Positions 37,775-47,151 of a DNA stretch of 64,000 bases are shown here, in pieces. The DNA comes from Segatella hominis. GTDB taxonomy: Bacteria; Bacteroidota; Bacteroidia; Bacteroidales; Bacteroidaceae. The stretch's first letter is position 1. Every line of letters begins with the position of its first letter. The notes under the pieces are model-generated. The model ran no database searches. It saw only the letters and a program-made list of their open reading frames with translations, and was not told the DNA's origin. The DNA lies in NCBI RefSeq assembly GCF_004535825.1, contig NZ_SGVY01000003.1, forward strand, positions 1 through 64,000, in the 5' to 3' direction. Both the position numbers and the translations under genes were made by a program.

Positions 37775-37806
37775 TTTGGAAGTATAGAATATTTTTCTTA
37801 ATTTTG
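37775..37806 (+). promoter_or_regulatory. Promoter of the BspA-like gene
   Basis: TTTG (37775-37778), 20 bp, TAATTTTG (37799-37806). The start near 37812 gives a leader of about 425 nt. Confidence 0.7.
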
Positions 37807-37811
37807 CCAAT

Positions 37812-38238
37812 GATAAGGGGCTTGTGGCACCTCAACAAATAAAGGAGCAAAGCCTAAGTAATAACCAAAACGTGAAGTAAGAAACAGAAAGAAAAGAATA
37901 ACGACGCAGCATCGGGTTTGCTACCCTATCCCCAATTTGTATGGCGGATGATAGTCTTATGGCTTATCCACATACAGCAAATTCAGGGGATACAGATAAC
38001 AATAAAATTAACCAAAGCGTCGCCGTTCGATATATTTTTTTAAGATATTGAGCTTTTAGCTCTTGTTCTCCGAACTTCGAATACCGCCAATTTTCGCACG
38101 TGAGAGCAAGCAGATAGAAGGTTCATGCCTCTTTTGGCGTGGGCCGTTCTGTGCTTGTGTACGTGCGAGGTCACTTGGCGGTAACCTGAAGTTCGAACAA
38201 GCCACGAACGGCTACACGCCATTTTTTATTCATAGAAA
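37812..38238 (+). promoter_or_regulatory. Long structured leader with candidate attenuator upstream of the BspA-like gene
   Basis: Stem 1: TATCCCC-AATTTG (37927-37939) with CAAATT-n2-GGGGATA (37978-37992). Stem A: CGAACTTC, ACCGCCAA, TCGCACGT (38071-38101) pair in mirror order with ACGTGCGA, TTGGCGGT, GAAGTTCG (38161-38195). Stem B: GGCGTG, GCCGTTC, GTG, CTTGT (38136-38158) pair with ACAAG, CAC, GAACGGC, CACGCC (38197-38220) and are followed by six T (38222-38227), 12 nt before the ATG. The left arm of B lies in the loop of A and the right arm of A lies in the loop of B, so the two stems cross. They either form a pseudoknot or exclude each other, as in an attenuator. No ligand class was recognised. 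Confidence 0.65.
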
Positions 38239-41200
38239 ATGAAACAGATTATACTAACATTATTTGCCATCCTTTGTTTTAGTCTTGGCACATACGCTAT
38301 AGAAGCAGATGGCATAAATTATGATTTGACAAGTGCTTATGATGAAAATGACAAGTATATTGGAGAAGTTGCCTATGTTGCCGAAGGAGAGTATTCTGGC
38401 GATATAACAATTCCTGCAGAAATCCAATATTACGACGAGTGGGAAAAGAAAACTTACACTTATAAGGTTTGTAAGATAGCTGATAATGCTTTTAAAGATA
38501 ACAACAACATAACAAGCCTCAACATACAAGCAGCAGTCAAGGAAGTTAATGTCAACTCTTGTGTCAATCTTAAGAGCCTCACTCTTCCTAACTCTGTCGA
38601 AACCATAGATTGTGATTACTGCAAATCCCTTACAAGTATAACCATCCCAACAAGCATGACATGTATTCATTCTTTGAAAGGATGCAGTAGCATCACATCT
38701 CTTACCATTCCTAAAAATATTACAACAATTGACGATTACGCCTTCAACGGAATGGAGAATCTGAAAAGCATTACAATAGAAGATTGTGATGACATACTAA
38801 ACTTCGAAGGAGATCCTTTTGGAAGCGAGAGTAATATTGAGTTACTTTATCTTGGACGTAATATCAACAACACATCTTGGTTTAAGTCATTGAAAAGCAT
38901 AGAGTTGGGGGTAAAGTTTACTAAAATATATGACGAAATGTTTATATATTGCTCCAATCTGACAACTTTCACAGCAAGAGGACCTATCACTACTGTCGGC
39001 AAGAGTGCCTTTTTGGGTTGTTCTTCTTTGACAACGATAAATCTCCCACAAAGCATTACCACGATTGAAGAATATGCGTTTGACGCTACAGGACTAAAGA
39101 CAGTCAATCTTCCTCAATCTTTAACTTACATAGGTAACCATGCCTTTTCGTATTCGGCCTTAACGTCAATTGTCATACCTGAAAATGTGACTTCTATTGG
39201 CGAAAGTGCCTTTAATGGTTGTTCTGCACTGACTGACATTCAACTACAAAATGGCATCAAGACTATAGAGGACAACTCATTCGAAGAATGTACAAGTCTT
39301 ACCTCCATAGTCATACCCAACTCCATTACCTCTTTGGGTAAATCTGCTTTCAAGCATTGCGAAAGTCTTACATCTGTCACATTTAGCGACAATCTAAAGG
39401 TCATTCCTGCCTATGCCTTTTATGAATGCACAAAATTGCTTTCCATCAATTTGCCAGAAGGCTTGGAACGCATTGAGAAGTTTGCATTCATGAACGACAG
39501 CAAGGTTACTAATGTCAAATTACCAGCTTCTCTCAAATACATTGGTCCTGCAGCTTTCAGCGAGTTCAACAAGTTGGAGGAACTGCATTACGAAGGTCAA
39601 CTTAGCGACTGGGTAAAAATAACTTTTAATGACTACGACATAAACGAAGAAGGTGACGGCGGCTCTTATTACCCACTTGATACCAACCCCATTTCTTATA
39701 CCAAGAACTTCTACCTCCGCAATGGAATGCAATTGAAAGACATTGTATTCACAGCAGACATGGATTCCATTTCCCCTATGGCATTCTATGGTTATAAAGG
39801 CACTATCGACAACGTTACGGTAGCTTCAGGCATCAAGCACTTGCGCATTGGCAAAAATGCGTTTACTGGCGTAACGGCTACCAATCTTATTATCGGCACA
39901 GACTTGCAAAAGATTACGGGTGCTCTTCCACAAGGCAAAAATGTAAAATATGCAGGAAGCATGAAGCAATGGTGCAACTTGGAACTTACAGCAAGTCCTA
40001 TTGCTGCAGACGGAACAATCAATATAGATGGACAAGACTTGGGTACTCACTTGGAAATTCCAGAAGGCATCACTCGCATACCTAGCAATCATTTCTGCAA
40101 GTTAGGTTTTTCAACCATTTCCTTACCTTCCACATTGACAGAAATTGCTGATAATGCTTTCAATAATTGTGGAAATGTAAAAGAAATCATATTACCAGCT
40201 CAGATTACAAGCATAGGAGCAAGTGCTTTTTATGGATGTGATATTCTAAAGAGTGTTTCAAGAATGGAGCCAAAGGCAAAGAGTGCGAATACTTTATCTA
40301 TTGGGAATGATGCTTTTGCATATTGTTGGTATCTCGAAGACATCAACCTTGGCAACATAGATTATGTTGGTAACGGAGCCTTCGATGCAACAAAATGGTA
40401 TCAAAACCAACCTGACGGGTTGATGACGATTGGCAATACCATCTATAAATATAAAGGCGAGAACTGTATGCCAGCGAACACAATCATCAATGTACCAGAA
40501 GGCATCAAGTACATTTCTTATGAGGCATTTAAAGACCAAACAAACCTTATTGGTGTAACGCTTCCCTCTACTCTTCAATCAATAGGAAAATATGCTTTCT
40601 ATCATTGCTCGCTCAATGAGGTAAGTCTCCCTGCCAACATTACAGAAATCAGCGAGAATGCTTTTTATTGGAACAACATCAGTAAGTTGACCATTCCATC
40701 TACTGTAAACAAATTGCAGAGTCACGCTTTTGGTAACAATCCGATAGAAGAACTAACTATTGACGACAGCGAGCAAGTTTTGAGCATCGATGGTTATCAA
40801 GATTTTGGCACAAGTCTAAAAAGAGTTTACTTAGGTAGAAACCTTGAAGGTATGGTAAATTATGGTTTAAAATACAATGAAACCTTTTACAACAACTCAA
40901 TAGAAAAATTAACTCTTGGAAAGGATGTTACAGAATTTTATCAAGACTTGTTCACTTGTTATGACTTGAAACAAATAACTTGTCTGTCTATAGTTCCTCC
41001 TATAGTTGATAAAGAAAATTACTTGGTATTCAGAGATACACATTACCAAAATTGCACTCTTTACGTTCCTGCCGAAAGTTTGGATGCCTATAAGAATGCA
41101 CAAGTTTGGAAAGATTTCTTGAATATTTCGGGCACTGCTACTGGCATCAATGGTGTTATCACAGATGACAAGGATGCAGACATCATCTACTACGACCTTG

Positions 41201-41274
41201 AGGGTAGAAAGATTCAGAACCCTGTAAAGGGACATCTTTACATCACCAACAAGGGTAAAAAGGTAGTGTTCTAA
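38239..41274 (+). CDS. BspA-like leucine-rich repeat surface protein
   Basis: A 1011-aa secreted protein. Signal peptide about 1-20, then many LRR_5-type repeats of about 23 residues (ITSIGASAFYGC, VTSIGESAFNGCSALTDIQL, ITSLGKSAFKHCESLTSVTF), interrupted by a segment at about 445-580 (LSDWVKITFNDY, TSPIAADGTINI). The C-terminus (IIYYDLEGRKIQNPVKGHLYI) resembles a Prevotella surface-sorting tail. BspA-type proteins bind host matrix or other cells, but the ligand here is unknown. It is expressed from a promoter 425 nt upstream through a structured leader with a terminator-like hairpin just before the start. Confidence 0.88.
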   Translation: MKQIILTLFAILCFSLGTYAIEADGINYDLTSAYDENDKYIGEVAYVAEGEYSGDITIPAEIQYYDEWEKKTYTYKVCKIADNAFKDNNNITSLNIQAAVKEVNVNSCVNLKSLTLPNSVETIDCDYCKSLTSITIPTSMTCIHSLKGCSSITSLTIPKNITTIDDYAFNGMENLKSITIEDCDDILNFEGDPFGSESNIELLYLGRNINNTSWFKSLKSIELGVKFTKIYDEMFIYCSNLTTFTARGPITTVGKSAFLGCSSLTTINLPQSITTIEEYAFDATGLKTVNLPQSLTYIGNHAFSYSALTSIVIPENVTSIGESAFNGCSALTDIQLQNGIKTIEDNSFEECTSLTSIVIPNSITSLGKSAFKHCESLTSVTFSDNLKVIPAYAFYECTKLLSINLPEGLERIEKFAFMNDSKVTNVKLPASLKYIGPAAFSEFNKLEELHYEGQLSDWVKITFNDYDINEEGDGGSYYPLDTNPISYTKNFYLRNGMQLKDIVFTADMDSISPMAFYGYKGTIDNVTVASGIKHLRIGKNAFTGVTATNLIIGTDLQKITGALPQGKNVKYAGSMKQWCNLELTASPIAADGTINIDGQDLGTHLEIPEGITRIPSNHFCKLGFSTISLPSTLTEIADNAFNNCGNVKEIILPAQITSIGASAFYGCDILKSVSRMEPKAKSANTLSIGNDAFAYCWYLEDINLGNIDYVGNGAFDATKWYQNQPDGLMTIGNTIYKYKGENCMPANTIINVPEGIKYISYEAFKDQTNLIGVTLPSTLQSIGKYAFYHCSLNEVSLPANITEISENAFYWNNISKLTIPSTVNKLQSHAFGNNPIEELTIDDSEQVLSIDGYQDFGTSLKRVYLGRNLEGMVNYGLKYNETFYNNSIEKLTLGKDVTEFYQDLFTCYDLKQITCLSIVPPIVDKENYLVFRDTHYQNCTLYVPAESLDAYKNAQVWKDFLNISGTATGINGVITDDKDADIIYYDLEGRKIQNPVKGHLYITNKGKKVVF

Positions 41275-41316
41275 GATTCATGAAGTCATAGCCGTCAGGT
41301 TATGCACCATACATCC

Positions 41317-41366
41317 ATCCCTCTCAAACAAGGGCTTTCCGGCTCTTGATTTGGGAGGGATTTCTC
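41317..41366 (+). terminator. Terminator after the BspA-like gene
   Basis: ATCCCTCTCAAA (41317-41328) pairs with TTTGGGAGGGAT (41350-41361); a T-rich tract follows. Confidence 0.65.
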
Positions 41367-41494
41367 TTTCTCCCCTAAGAATGTTTATTAAAAGCTGGCT
41401 AACTGGGTCAACACGTATTAACAATAACGCTAAAAGTAGTCAACTAAAATCGTTAAACCACCCAGAATTGTTCACATTCCCCTATATATTTTAT

Positions 41495-41553
41495 GTTCAG
41501 CAACGTTGAACATAAGTTCAACAATGCCGAACACAAGTTCAACGTCGACGAAC
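41495..41553. repeat. Dyad array, 3 units, exact 21-bp period
   Basis: Units start at 41495, 41516 and 41537. Each is 17 bp of the form GTTCA-n7-(T/C)GAAC with 4-bp spacers ATAA or ACAA. The ends are conserved and the centres vary. Confidence 0.75.
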
Positions 41554-41688
41554 ATAAACTTCTTGTAGGTATAAGATAATAGTATTACGGAAGAGTGAAT
41601 CATATAACCTATCTAATCTAAACACATCATACAAGGGACAGTAAACACATCCATGCAAAGGACCGTTTTGCAAAAAAATCGAATTTTA

Positions 41689-41720
41689 TTTGGTCAGGTC
41701 TGTTATTATCAGTACCTTTG
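41689..41720 (+). promoter_or_regulatory. Promoter of the TonB-dependent receptor
   Basis: TTTG (41689-41692), 20 bp, TACCTTTG (41713-41720). The transcript would start near 41726, so the ATG at 41792 is used rather than the in-frame codon at 41690. Confidence 0.75.
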
Positions 41721-41791
41721 CACCCCGAAAGCCAGCGGCAAAGCGTACCGATGGCTTCCATTTATTATTTATTTTTAAACATTTTAATTTA

Positions 41792-43840
41792 ATGTACAAA
41801 ACAATTTTCAACAAGCGCAACAGCCTGAAGTTCAACCGCTTCTCCAACAAGGGCTACGCACTTTTCTCTGTTTTGGGAAGAGAGGTTCTTGTGGGTGCGC
41901 TCAGCGTTGCTACTCTGAGCCATGCAAAAGCAGAAGGAGTAAGCACCGAAGGAACTAAAGTAGATTCTACCCTTTATAAGGGCGGAAAGGCTTATGAGTT
42001 GGATGCGGTGAACGTTACCGGATCTCGTGCGCCGATGACTGTAGAGCAGTCACCTAAGATTGTGTCTGTCATTACCCGCGACGATATTCATCGTGCGGCT
42101 GCGCAGACTATCAACGATGTATTGAAATTAGCTACCGGCGTGGATGTCCGTCAGCGTGGTGGCTTTGGTGTTCAGACGGATATCTCCATCAATGGTGGAA
42201 CCTTCGACCAGATTACCATTCTCCTGAATGGCGTCAACATTTCCAATCCTCAGACTGGTCATAATGCTTCTGATTTTCCTGTAGCTCTTGCCGACATCGA
42301 TCACATCGAAGTGCTCGAGGGGGCAGCATCGCGCTTATTCGGAACTTCAGCCTTCAATGGTGCCATCAACATCGTGACCAAGAAGGCACAGAATGATGGA
42401 ATATCTGCGAGTGTAGAAGGCGGAAGCTTTGGAAGTTTCGGAGCACAGGGACGTGTGCAGACGGCTTTTGAAACGGGCAAGTGGACTCATGCTTATTCTG
42501 TAAGCGGAGGTTACAAGCGCTCGGATGGTGGCACAGACAACAGCGACTTCGAGAAAGGACAGGGCTACGGCAATCTCTCTTTCTCTTACGACCAGCGTTT
42601 TGATATCATCGCCCAGTTGGGTATCGCTACCCAAAGCTACGGTGCTAACACTTTCTACAGCGCCAAATATAACAACCAATATGAGAAGACAGACCACGGT
42701 CTGGCTTCGCTCAATCTGAGTCTGCACAACCAGGAGAAGACCTGGGAGATTGCGCCTCAATTCTATTATAACAAATTCAAGGACCACTATCAGTTGATTC
42801 GTGGAACTCAGATAGGCGAAAACTATCACGACCTCGATGTTTATGGTGGTGGACTGAATGCCAACGTAGCTTGGGCTTTGGGTAAGACTGCTGTAGGTTT
42901 CGACATCAGCAAGGAGTGCATCTACTCTACTGCATTGGGTGCGGAGCTCGCAGAGAAAGACTACAAGGACATCTCGGGTTCTGACCGTCAATATACCCGA
43001 AAGGGTGAGCGCACCAATACCAACATCATGCTGGAGCACAACTTCATCTTCGGCGGTTTCACCTTGTCGGCAGGTGTCTTGGCTAACAAGAATACAGGTT
43101 TGGACAACGACTTCCGCTTCTATCCGGGTGTGGACATGAGTTATCGTCCTAACGACAACTGGAAGTTCTACGCTTCCTGGAACAAGGCTTTGAGAATGCC
43201 TACCTATACCGACTTATACATGAGTAATGCGGTACAGCAAGGCGACCTCACCCTGAACCCGGAGAAGAACTCAACCTTCAAGGTAGGAACACAATATCGT
43301 CAGACAGGATTTGCCGCAACCGTAAGCGGATTCTATGCGCACGGCACCAACCTGATTGACTGGGTTCAGACTTCAGAAACAGAATTGGCAGACAGCAAGT
43401 ATCACGTAATGAACATCGGAAAGCTCAACAACATGGGCTACAACGTGGATGCTACTATCTACATGAGAGAATTGGTACCAAACAGTTTCATTACCCGCAT
43501 CAAGTTGGGTTATGCTTACATCTATCAGGATCATAAGACCGAGACCAACATCCTGAAATCACTCTACGCATTGGAGTATCTGAAGCACAAGGCAGTATTC
43601 GGGCTGGATCATCAGATCTGGAACAAGCTTTCAGCATCGTGGAGCGTAAGATGGCAGCAGAGAATGAATGGTTATCATCCATACACCAAGGTGGATTGCA
43701 AGTTGATGTGGGACGAGAAGAAATACAATATCTTCGTAAAGGCCGACAATATCACTTGCCACCGCTACTACGACCTCACAGCTGTTAAGCAGCCAGGTTT
43801 GTGGATTATGGCAGGAGCCTGCGTAAATCTCGGCTGGTAA
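41792..43840 (+). CDS. TonB-dependent outer-membrane receptor (BtuB/FepA-like)
   Basis: About 682 aa. The plug domain starts after residue 70 (AVNVTGSRAPMTVEQSPKIV, QTINDVLKLATGVDVRQRGG, SINGGTFDQITILLNGVNI, IDHIEVLEGAASRLFGTSAFNGAINIVTK) and is followed by a 22-strand barrel ending in an aromatic-rich C-terminus (GACVNLGW). It has no SusC-type N-terminal carboxypeptidase-like domain and no SusD partner, so it is an iron-chelate, haem or vitamin B12 type importer; the ligand is not identifiable. A short hydrophobic segment at about 30-50 is a plausible signal. A strong terminator follows. Confidence 0.85.
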   Translation: MYKTIFNKRNSLKFNRFSNKGYALFSVLGREVLVGALSVATLSHAKAEGVSTEGTKVDSTLYKGGKAYELDAVNVTGSRAPMTVEQSPKIVSVITRDDIHRAAAQTINDVLKLATGVDVRQRGGFGVQTDISINGGTFDQITILLNGVNISNPQTGHNASDFPVALADIDHIEVLEGAASRLFGTSAFNGAINIVTKKAQNDGISASVEGGSFGSFGAQGRVQTAFETGKWTHAYSVSGGYKRSDGGTDNSDFEKGQGYGNLSFSYDQRFDIIAQLGIATQSYGANTFYSAKYNNQYEKTDHGLASLNLSLHNQEKTWEIAPQFYYNKFKDHYQLIRGTQIGENYHDLDVYGGGLNANVAWALGKTAVGFDISKECIYSTALGAELAEKDYKDISGSDRQYTRKGERTNTNIMLEHNFIFGGFTLSAGVLANKNTGLDNDFRFYPGVDMSYRPNDNWKFYASWNKALRMPTYTDLYMSNAVQQGDLTLNPEKNSTFKVGTQYRQTGFAATVSGFYAHGTNLIDWVQTSETELADSKYHVMNIGKLNNMGYNVDATIYMRELVPNSFITRIKLGYAYIYQDHKTETNILKSLYALEYLKHKAVFGLDHQIWNKLSASWSVRWQQRMNGYHPYTKVDCKLMWDEKKYNIFVKADNITCHRYYDLTAVKQPGLWIMAGACVNLGW

Positions 43841-43847
43841 TATAATA

Positions 43848-43896
43848 AAACGAGCCTTGATGGAGGTTTCTTCCTTCCGTCAAGGCTCGTTTCCTT
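43848..43896. terminator. Bidirectional terminator
   Basis: AAACGAGCCTTGA (43848-43860) pairs with TCAAGGCTCGTTT (43880-43892); between convergent genes. Confidence 0.8.
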
Positions 43897-43931
43897 TTAT
43901 TCCTTATTCCGGCTATTTCCTTTTATTTCAG

Positions 43932-44915
43932 TTATTCCGGTTTCTGATATTTTCCGTTCACTTTTACCGGTTCGAGATGGATTCCCACATGGGTATCTGC
44001 ACCGAAGTGCTGCTTCAATCTTGTTTCAATATGAGTAGCATGCTCATGCGCCTCATAAAGCGAAAGAGAACCCGGCATGCGGACGTGCATTTCTATGGCA
44101 ATCTTGTTTCCGATGCGACGGGTACGCAGGTTATGAATCTCTCCTACTCCCTGCTCTTCGTTCGCAATCTTCAGAATTTCATCTTCCTCCGTTTCCGGAA
44201 GACTGGCATCCGTCAGTTCTTTCACAGATTGCATCACCAGCCCCCAGGCAGCCTTGATGATGAAGATACTTACAACGATGGCTGCCAGCGGATCGAGAAC
44301 CGCCCATTTCTCTCCCAAGATAATAGCACCGCCGATACCGAACATCGTTCCGATACTCGACAAAGCATCGCTGCGATGATGCCAGGCATTCGCCACTACA
44401 GCCTCGGAATGATATTTCTTTCCGGCTTTTACCGTAAACTGATAAGCCCATTCCTTCATCACGATACTTACGATGGCAGCAATCAAGGCTACAACGCCCG
44501 GCTGCTGGAGTGTCTCGCCGCAGATGGCACGATAAGTCTTGGTTACGCCAGAATAACAGATCATCACACCCACCACGAAGAGCGAAATACCGATGATGGC
44601 TGTGGCAAGCGTCTCGTATTTGCCATGACCATAATCATGGTCCTTATCCTTCGGTTTATTACCTAACTTAACGAATACCAGTACCACCACATCGGTAGCG
44701 AAATCGGTAAGCGAGTGGATGGCATCCGCTATCATGGCTGCCGAATGTCCGAGAATACCTGCAGCAAACTTCAGCACGAGCAGCACCACATTGATGATGC
44801 TTCCCGCAATCGTCACCTTATATACTTCCTTTACTCTATCCGCATCAGCGGAATGATCCTTATTCTTATCTGCAGCCATCTCTTGCACGCTATTTACTTT
44901 CTCATTCTTTTCCAT
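43932..44915 (-). CDS. Cation diffusion facilitator (CDF) family transporter
   Basis: About 327 aa with six membrane helices. Typical segments are VTIAGSIINVVLLVLKFAAG, AAMIADAIHSLTDFATDVVVLV (metal-site HxxxD in helix 2), DHDYGHGKYETLAT and AWHHRSDALSSIGT (second site), then a cytoplasmic domain (IHNLRTRRIGNKIAIEMHVRMPG) ending in a His-containing tail. It exports Zn2+, Fe2+ or similar using the proton gradient. Start uncertain: ATG 44915 (MEKNEKVNS) is preferred because a -7 box TACTTTTG at 45012-45005 puts the transcript start only about 6 nt before the alternative ATG 44993. Confidence 0.85.
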   Translation of the reverse strand: MEKNEKVNSVQEMAADKNKDHSADADRVKEVYKVTIAGSIINVVLLVLKFAAGILGHSAAMIADAIHSLTDFATDVVVLVFVKLGNKPKDKDHDYGHGKYETLATAIIGISLFVVGVMICYSGVTKTYRAICGETLQQPGVVALIAAIVSIVMKEWAYQFTVKAGKKYHSEAVVANAWHHRSDALSSIGTMFGIGGAIILGEKWAVLDPLAAIVVSIFIIKAAWGLVMQSVKELTDASLPETEEDEILKIANEEQGVGEIHNLRTRRIGNKIAIEMHVRMPGSLSLYEAHEHATHIETRLKQHFGADTHVGIHLEPVKVNGKYQKPE

Positions 44916-45318
44916 TTTATAAAATCCAATGGAAGTCCTTTGCTTCCTCTTATCATGTTTTTGTATCATCCAATCCTTTATCTTGTCTTTCATGAATTGA
45001 GTCGCAAAAGTACATCTTTTTTCTGAAAGCGGATAAAAAGGGAGATTAAAAAAGTATAACGAATAGGGAATAATGTGATAGCGAAGAGAGAAAAGCATGG
45101 AATTTTGTGATAAAGTTGTATCTTTTTCTTGAAAACAGAGAAAAGAATAAGAAGAAAAACTATGGAATTCGACAAATCACCGAACTTAAAATATCAAGAC
45201 GTAACCGTTAATTCTGCGAAAGAAAACTGCGGAAATCCGCAAAAATTCTACATAGAATTAATAAAAGTATTATTTTTGCAAAAGAAAAATGCGGAAATCC
45301 GCAAAAATCTTTTCTGTT
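44916..45318. other. Mostly gene-free region between CDF transporter and small ORFs
   Basis: It holds the CDF promoter (45005-45012) and the two GCGGAAATCCGC units. A 67-codon frame at 45129-45332 shows no recognisable protein features. Confidence 0.4.
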
Positions 45319-45477
45319 ATGATTGTAAATAGAGACAAATATCTACCTTTGCTACGTATAGACGATAGTTTTATGAAGTATGTGATAACAGGCGACCTCA
45401 TCAAGAAATACCAAAACGATGACGGCATCGTATTTATGGACGTATTTGATTTCTTGTTGGATAAAGATTCTATATGA
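45229..45477 (+). pseudogene. Probable remnant of an AAA_14-type ATPase gene (leader repeat plus C-terminal tail)
   Basis: A short frame (45319-45477, 52 codons) ends with GIVFMDVFDFLLDKDSI, resembling the usual C-terminal tail of Bacteroidales AAA_14/DUF4143 proteins (inference from memory of the family). Just upstream the unit TGCGGAAATCCGCAAAAAT occurs twice (about 45229 and 45290), around a TATTTTTG -7 box, much like the repeated leader of the intact ATPase gene at 37596-37685. The ATPase body is missing, as if deleted between the ends. Confidence 0.4.
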
Positions 45478-45493
45478 AAACTTAAATAAAATA

Positions 45494-45534
45494 AAAAGGA
45501 GGGTGTGTCATAAGTTAATGATTCACCCTCTTTT
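45494..45534. terminator. Bidirectional terminator
   Basis: GAGGGTG (45499-45505) pairs with CACCCTC (45524-45530), flanked by A4 and T4; at the 3' end of the four-gene minus operon. Confidence 0.7.
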
Positions 45535-45541
45535 CTAAATA

Positions 45542-45763
45542 TCAGTCTAATTGCTTAAATTCAAAATCAAACTTGCTGCAGCAACTCTTCTTGTAGTCGA
45601 ACTGGTACATACGCATGTACTGCTCTTGTATCTCCTTCGCCCCATTATAAAAAGGGTCAGAAGTATATTGTTGAGTTGTAACAGTAATCTCCATCTCAGG
45701 AGTCAACACTTGCCCATTCGTTCTCTTGATACGCTTAGGGCGTACAGCAAAAACTCTTCCCAT
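45542..45763 (-). CDS. Small basic protein, unknown function (73 aa)
   Basis: A 73-aa protein with a basic N-terminus (MGRVFAVRPKRIKRTNGQ), a beta-rich middle (EMEITVTTQQYTSDPFYNG) and a C-terminal part with two adjacent Cys (KKSCCSKFDFEFKQLD). No membrane segment. It is 26 bp downstream of the membrane protein and last in the operon before a terminator, so it is probably translated with it. No family recognised. Confidence 0.6.
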   Translation of the reverse strand: MGRVFAVRPKRIKRTNGQVLTPEMEITVTTQQYTSDPFYNGAKEIQEQYMRMYQFDYKKSCCSKFDFEFKQLD

Positions 45764-45789
45764 AATCTTAACTTTTTAAATTGTTCAAC

Positions 45790-47139
45790 TTATTGTTTTT
45801 TAGAAATCTTACCTATCCATTCGTTTAATTCCTTACCAACCATTTCTGGCTCTAAAGAATTTATTGTTGCCAATGTCACATAGCAATCCGCTTTATCAAT
45901 CTTATCGATTTTCTCAGGACATCCGATACGTTCCAATGTTTTCTTGAGCATTTCTACATTGTTGGCTCTATTACCTAACTGTACAATGACCTTAGATTTA
46001 TCATTCTCATCAGGCATGGTATCCATATATACCTTGCCCTCTTCGTCATTTTGGTACTCACAAGCTAAGGTTGACCAATACCACGTAAAGAGATTCCAAT
46101 CCTTATGCTCGCCAACTGCATTCATCCATTGTATAGTACGATGCTCCTTTTGGAGAACTCCCATCAGATAATCTACTCTCTTGATAATATATTGCTGAAG
46201 TTCAGGAGAAGATTTGAATCTACTGATAAAGCTACCTCTTGGCACATCCATTGCCAAAGGAGGATACTCCCACCAAAATTCACGTTGTCTTCTTCCACCA
46301 TTATCCCATTTCAAGCACTTTGAGAAGTTCCAATCCCCTTCATAACGAGCCTGAATATAATAATGATTATCATAGAATCCCATGTCTATCATTCCTGGAT
46401 TTCCATCATTACGAGTAATCTGTAATGGGCAATCCTCGCTTTCCATCGATTTAACTATCCAGCCAGCATCCTGCCACTTTTTAACCGCTTGTTCCCATGT
46501 TTCAAGAGGCTCCACTTCATCAGAATCAGCCGTTTCTTTATATGCTTCCTTGAAGTTCTTTATTGTCTTGTCCTTGATTTCTGAGCTAAACAACATCTTG
46601 TTTAAATCATCATCGTTCTTCTCTGCATCTTTTTCTTTATCTACGCCGTAAAGGTCTATTCTCAAAGCTTCCACTACACTCAACAAACTTTCCAAGAGTG
46701 GGATGTTTCCTTGGCTTTTCTGCTTTTCCTTTTCGTTAGACGGACAGAAAGAGGATATTACATTTCGAACAGCTGCGCTTACCAAGTTCAAGCTCTTGGG
46801 TTTACAATGCATTGCGACCAAAGATGTCTGGAACTCAAGCTGGAGTTTTTCCTCTTCTGTCAATTTTCTGTCTTTAACAACATCATAAAGAGTAGAGAGA
46901 AAGTTTTGATAAATCTTCAGCTTTTCCTCAAAAACCTTGGAATTACGCTTTGCTGTCTGCTCCTTCTTGGATTGTCCATCGAGCAAGACAACTGTGATGG
47001 TTGCAGTGATTACCACACCAAGTATTGCTGCCATCAGACGTGCAGGAAAATCTTGATAGGTAAATACGATGATGGCACATACCATAACAAGAGCCATGCA
47101 GCCAACAATCTTCAATACATATTGATTTGACTTTTTCAT
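45790..47139 (-). CDS. Membrane-anchored protein with large soluble domain, unknown function
   Basis: A 449-aa protein. Two membrane helices near the N-terminus (about 8-28, VLKIVGCMALVMVCAIIVF, and 35-53, MAAILGVVITATITVVLL) are followed by a charged helical region (55-195) and a C-terminal domain rich in Trp and Tyr (GFYDNHYYIQARYEGDWNFSKCLKW, REFWWEYPPLAMDVPRGSF). The C-terminal part resembles substrate- or nucleic-acid-recognition segments but matches no family known to me. The soluble part is probably cytoplasmic. Third of four genes, 12 bp after the lipoprotein gene. Confidence 0.75.
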   Translation of the reverse strand: MKKSNQYVLKIVGCMALVMVCAIIVFTYQDFPARLMAAILGVVITATITVVLLDGQSKKEQTAKRNSKVFEEKLKIYQNFLSTLYDVVKDRKLTEEEKLQLEFQTSLVAMHCKPKSLNLVSAAVRNVISSFCPSNEKEKQKSQGNIPLLESLLSVVEALRIDLYGVDKEKDAEKNDDDLNKMLFSSEIKDKTIKNFKEAYKETADSDEVEPLETWEQAVKKWQDAGWIVKSMESEDCPLQITRNDGNPGMIDMGFYDNHYYIQARYEGDWNFSKCLKWDNGGRRQREFWWEYPPLAMDVPRGSFISRFKSSPELQQYIIKRVDYLMGVLQKEHRTIQWMNAVGEHKDWNLFTWYWSTLACEYQNDEEGKVYMDTMPDENDKSKVIVQLGNRANNVEMLKKTLERIGCPEKIDKIDKADCYVTLATINSLEPEMVGKELNEWIGKISKKQ

Positions 47140-47151
47140 ATTTCGTTCTTG

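Larger units (their letters stand above)
41275..41791. other. Gene-free region with terminator, dyad array and TonB-receptor promoter
   Basis: It holds the terminator at 41317-41366, the 21-bp array at 41495-41553, the promoter at 41689-41720 and a small hairpin in the receptor leader (AAGCC/GGCTT around 41730-41758). No cobalamin-riboswitch box was recognised, and no coding frame is convincing. Confidence 0.55.

Noticed and set aside
37632-37850. 72-codon minus-strand frame upstream of the AAA_14 gene
   Set aside because: It runs through the direct repeat and leader repeats and has no recognisable domain; part of the leader instead.
38040-38222. 60-codon minus-strand frame in the BspA leader
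   Set aside because: The region is better explained by RNA stems; the frame has no promoter or protein features.
41726-41791. Cobalamin riboswitch before the TonB receptor
   Set aside because: The leader is only about 65 nt and no B12-box sequence is visible.
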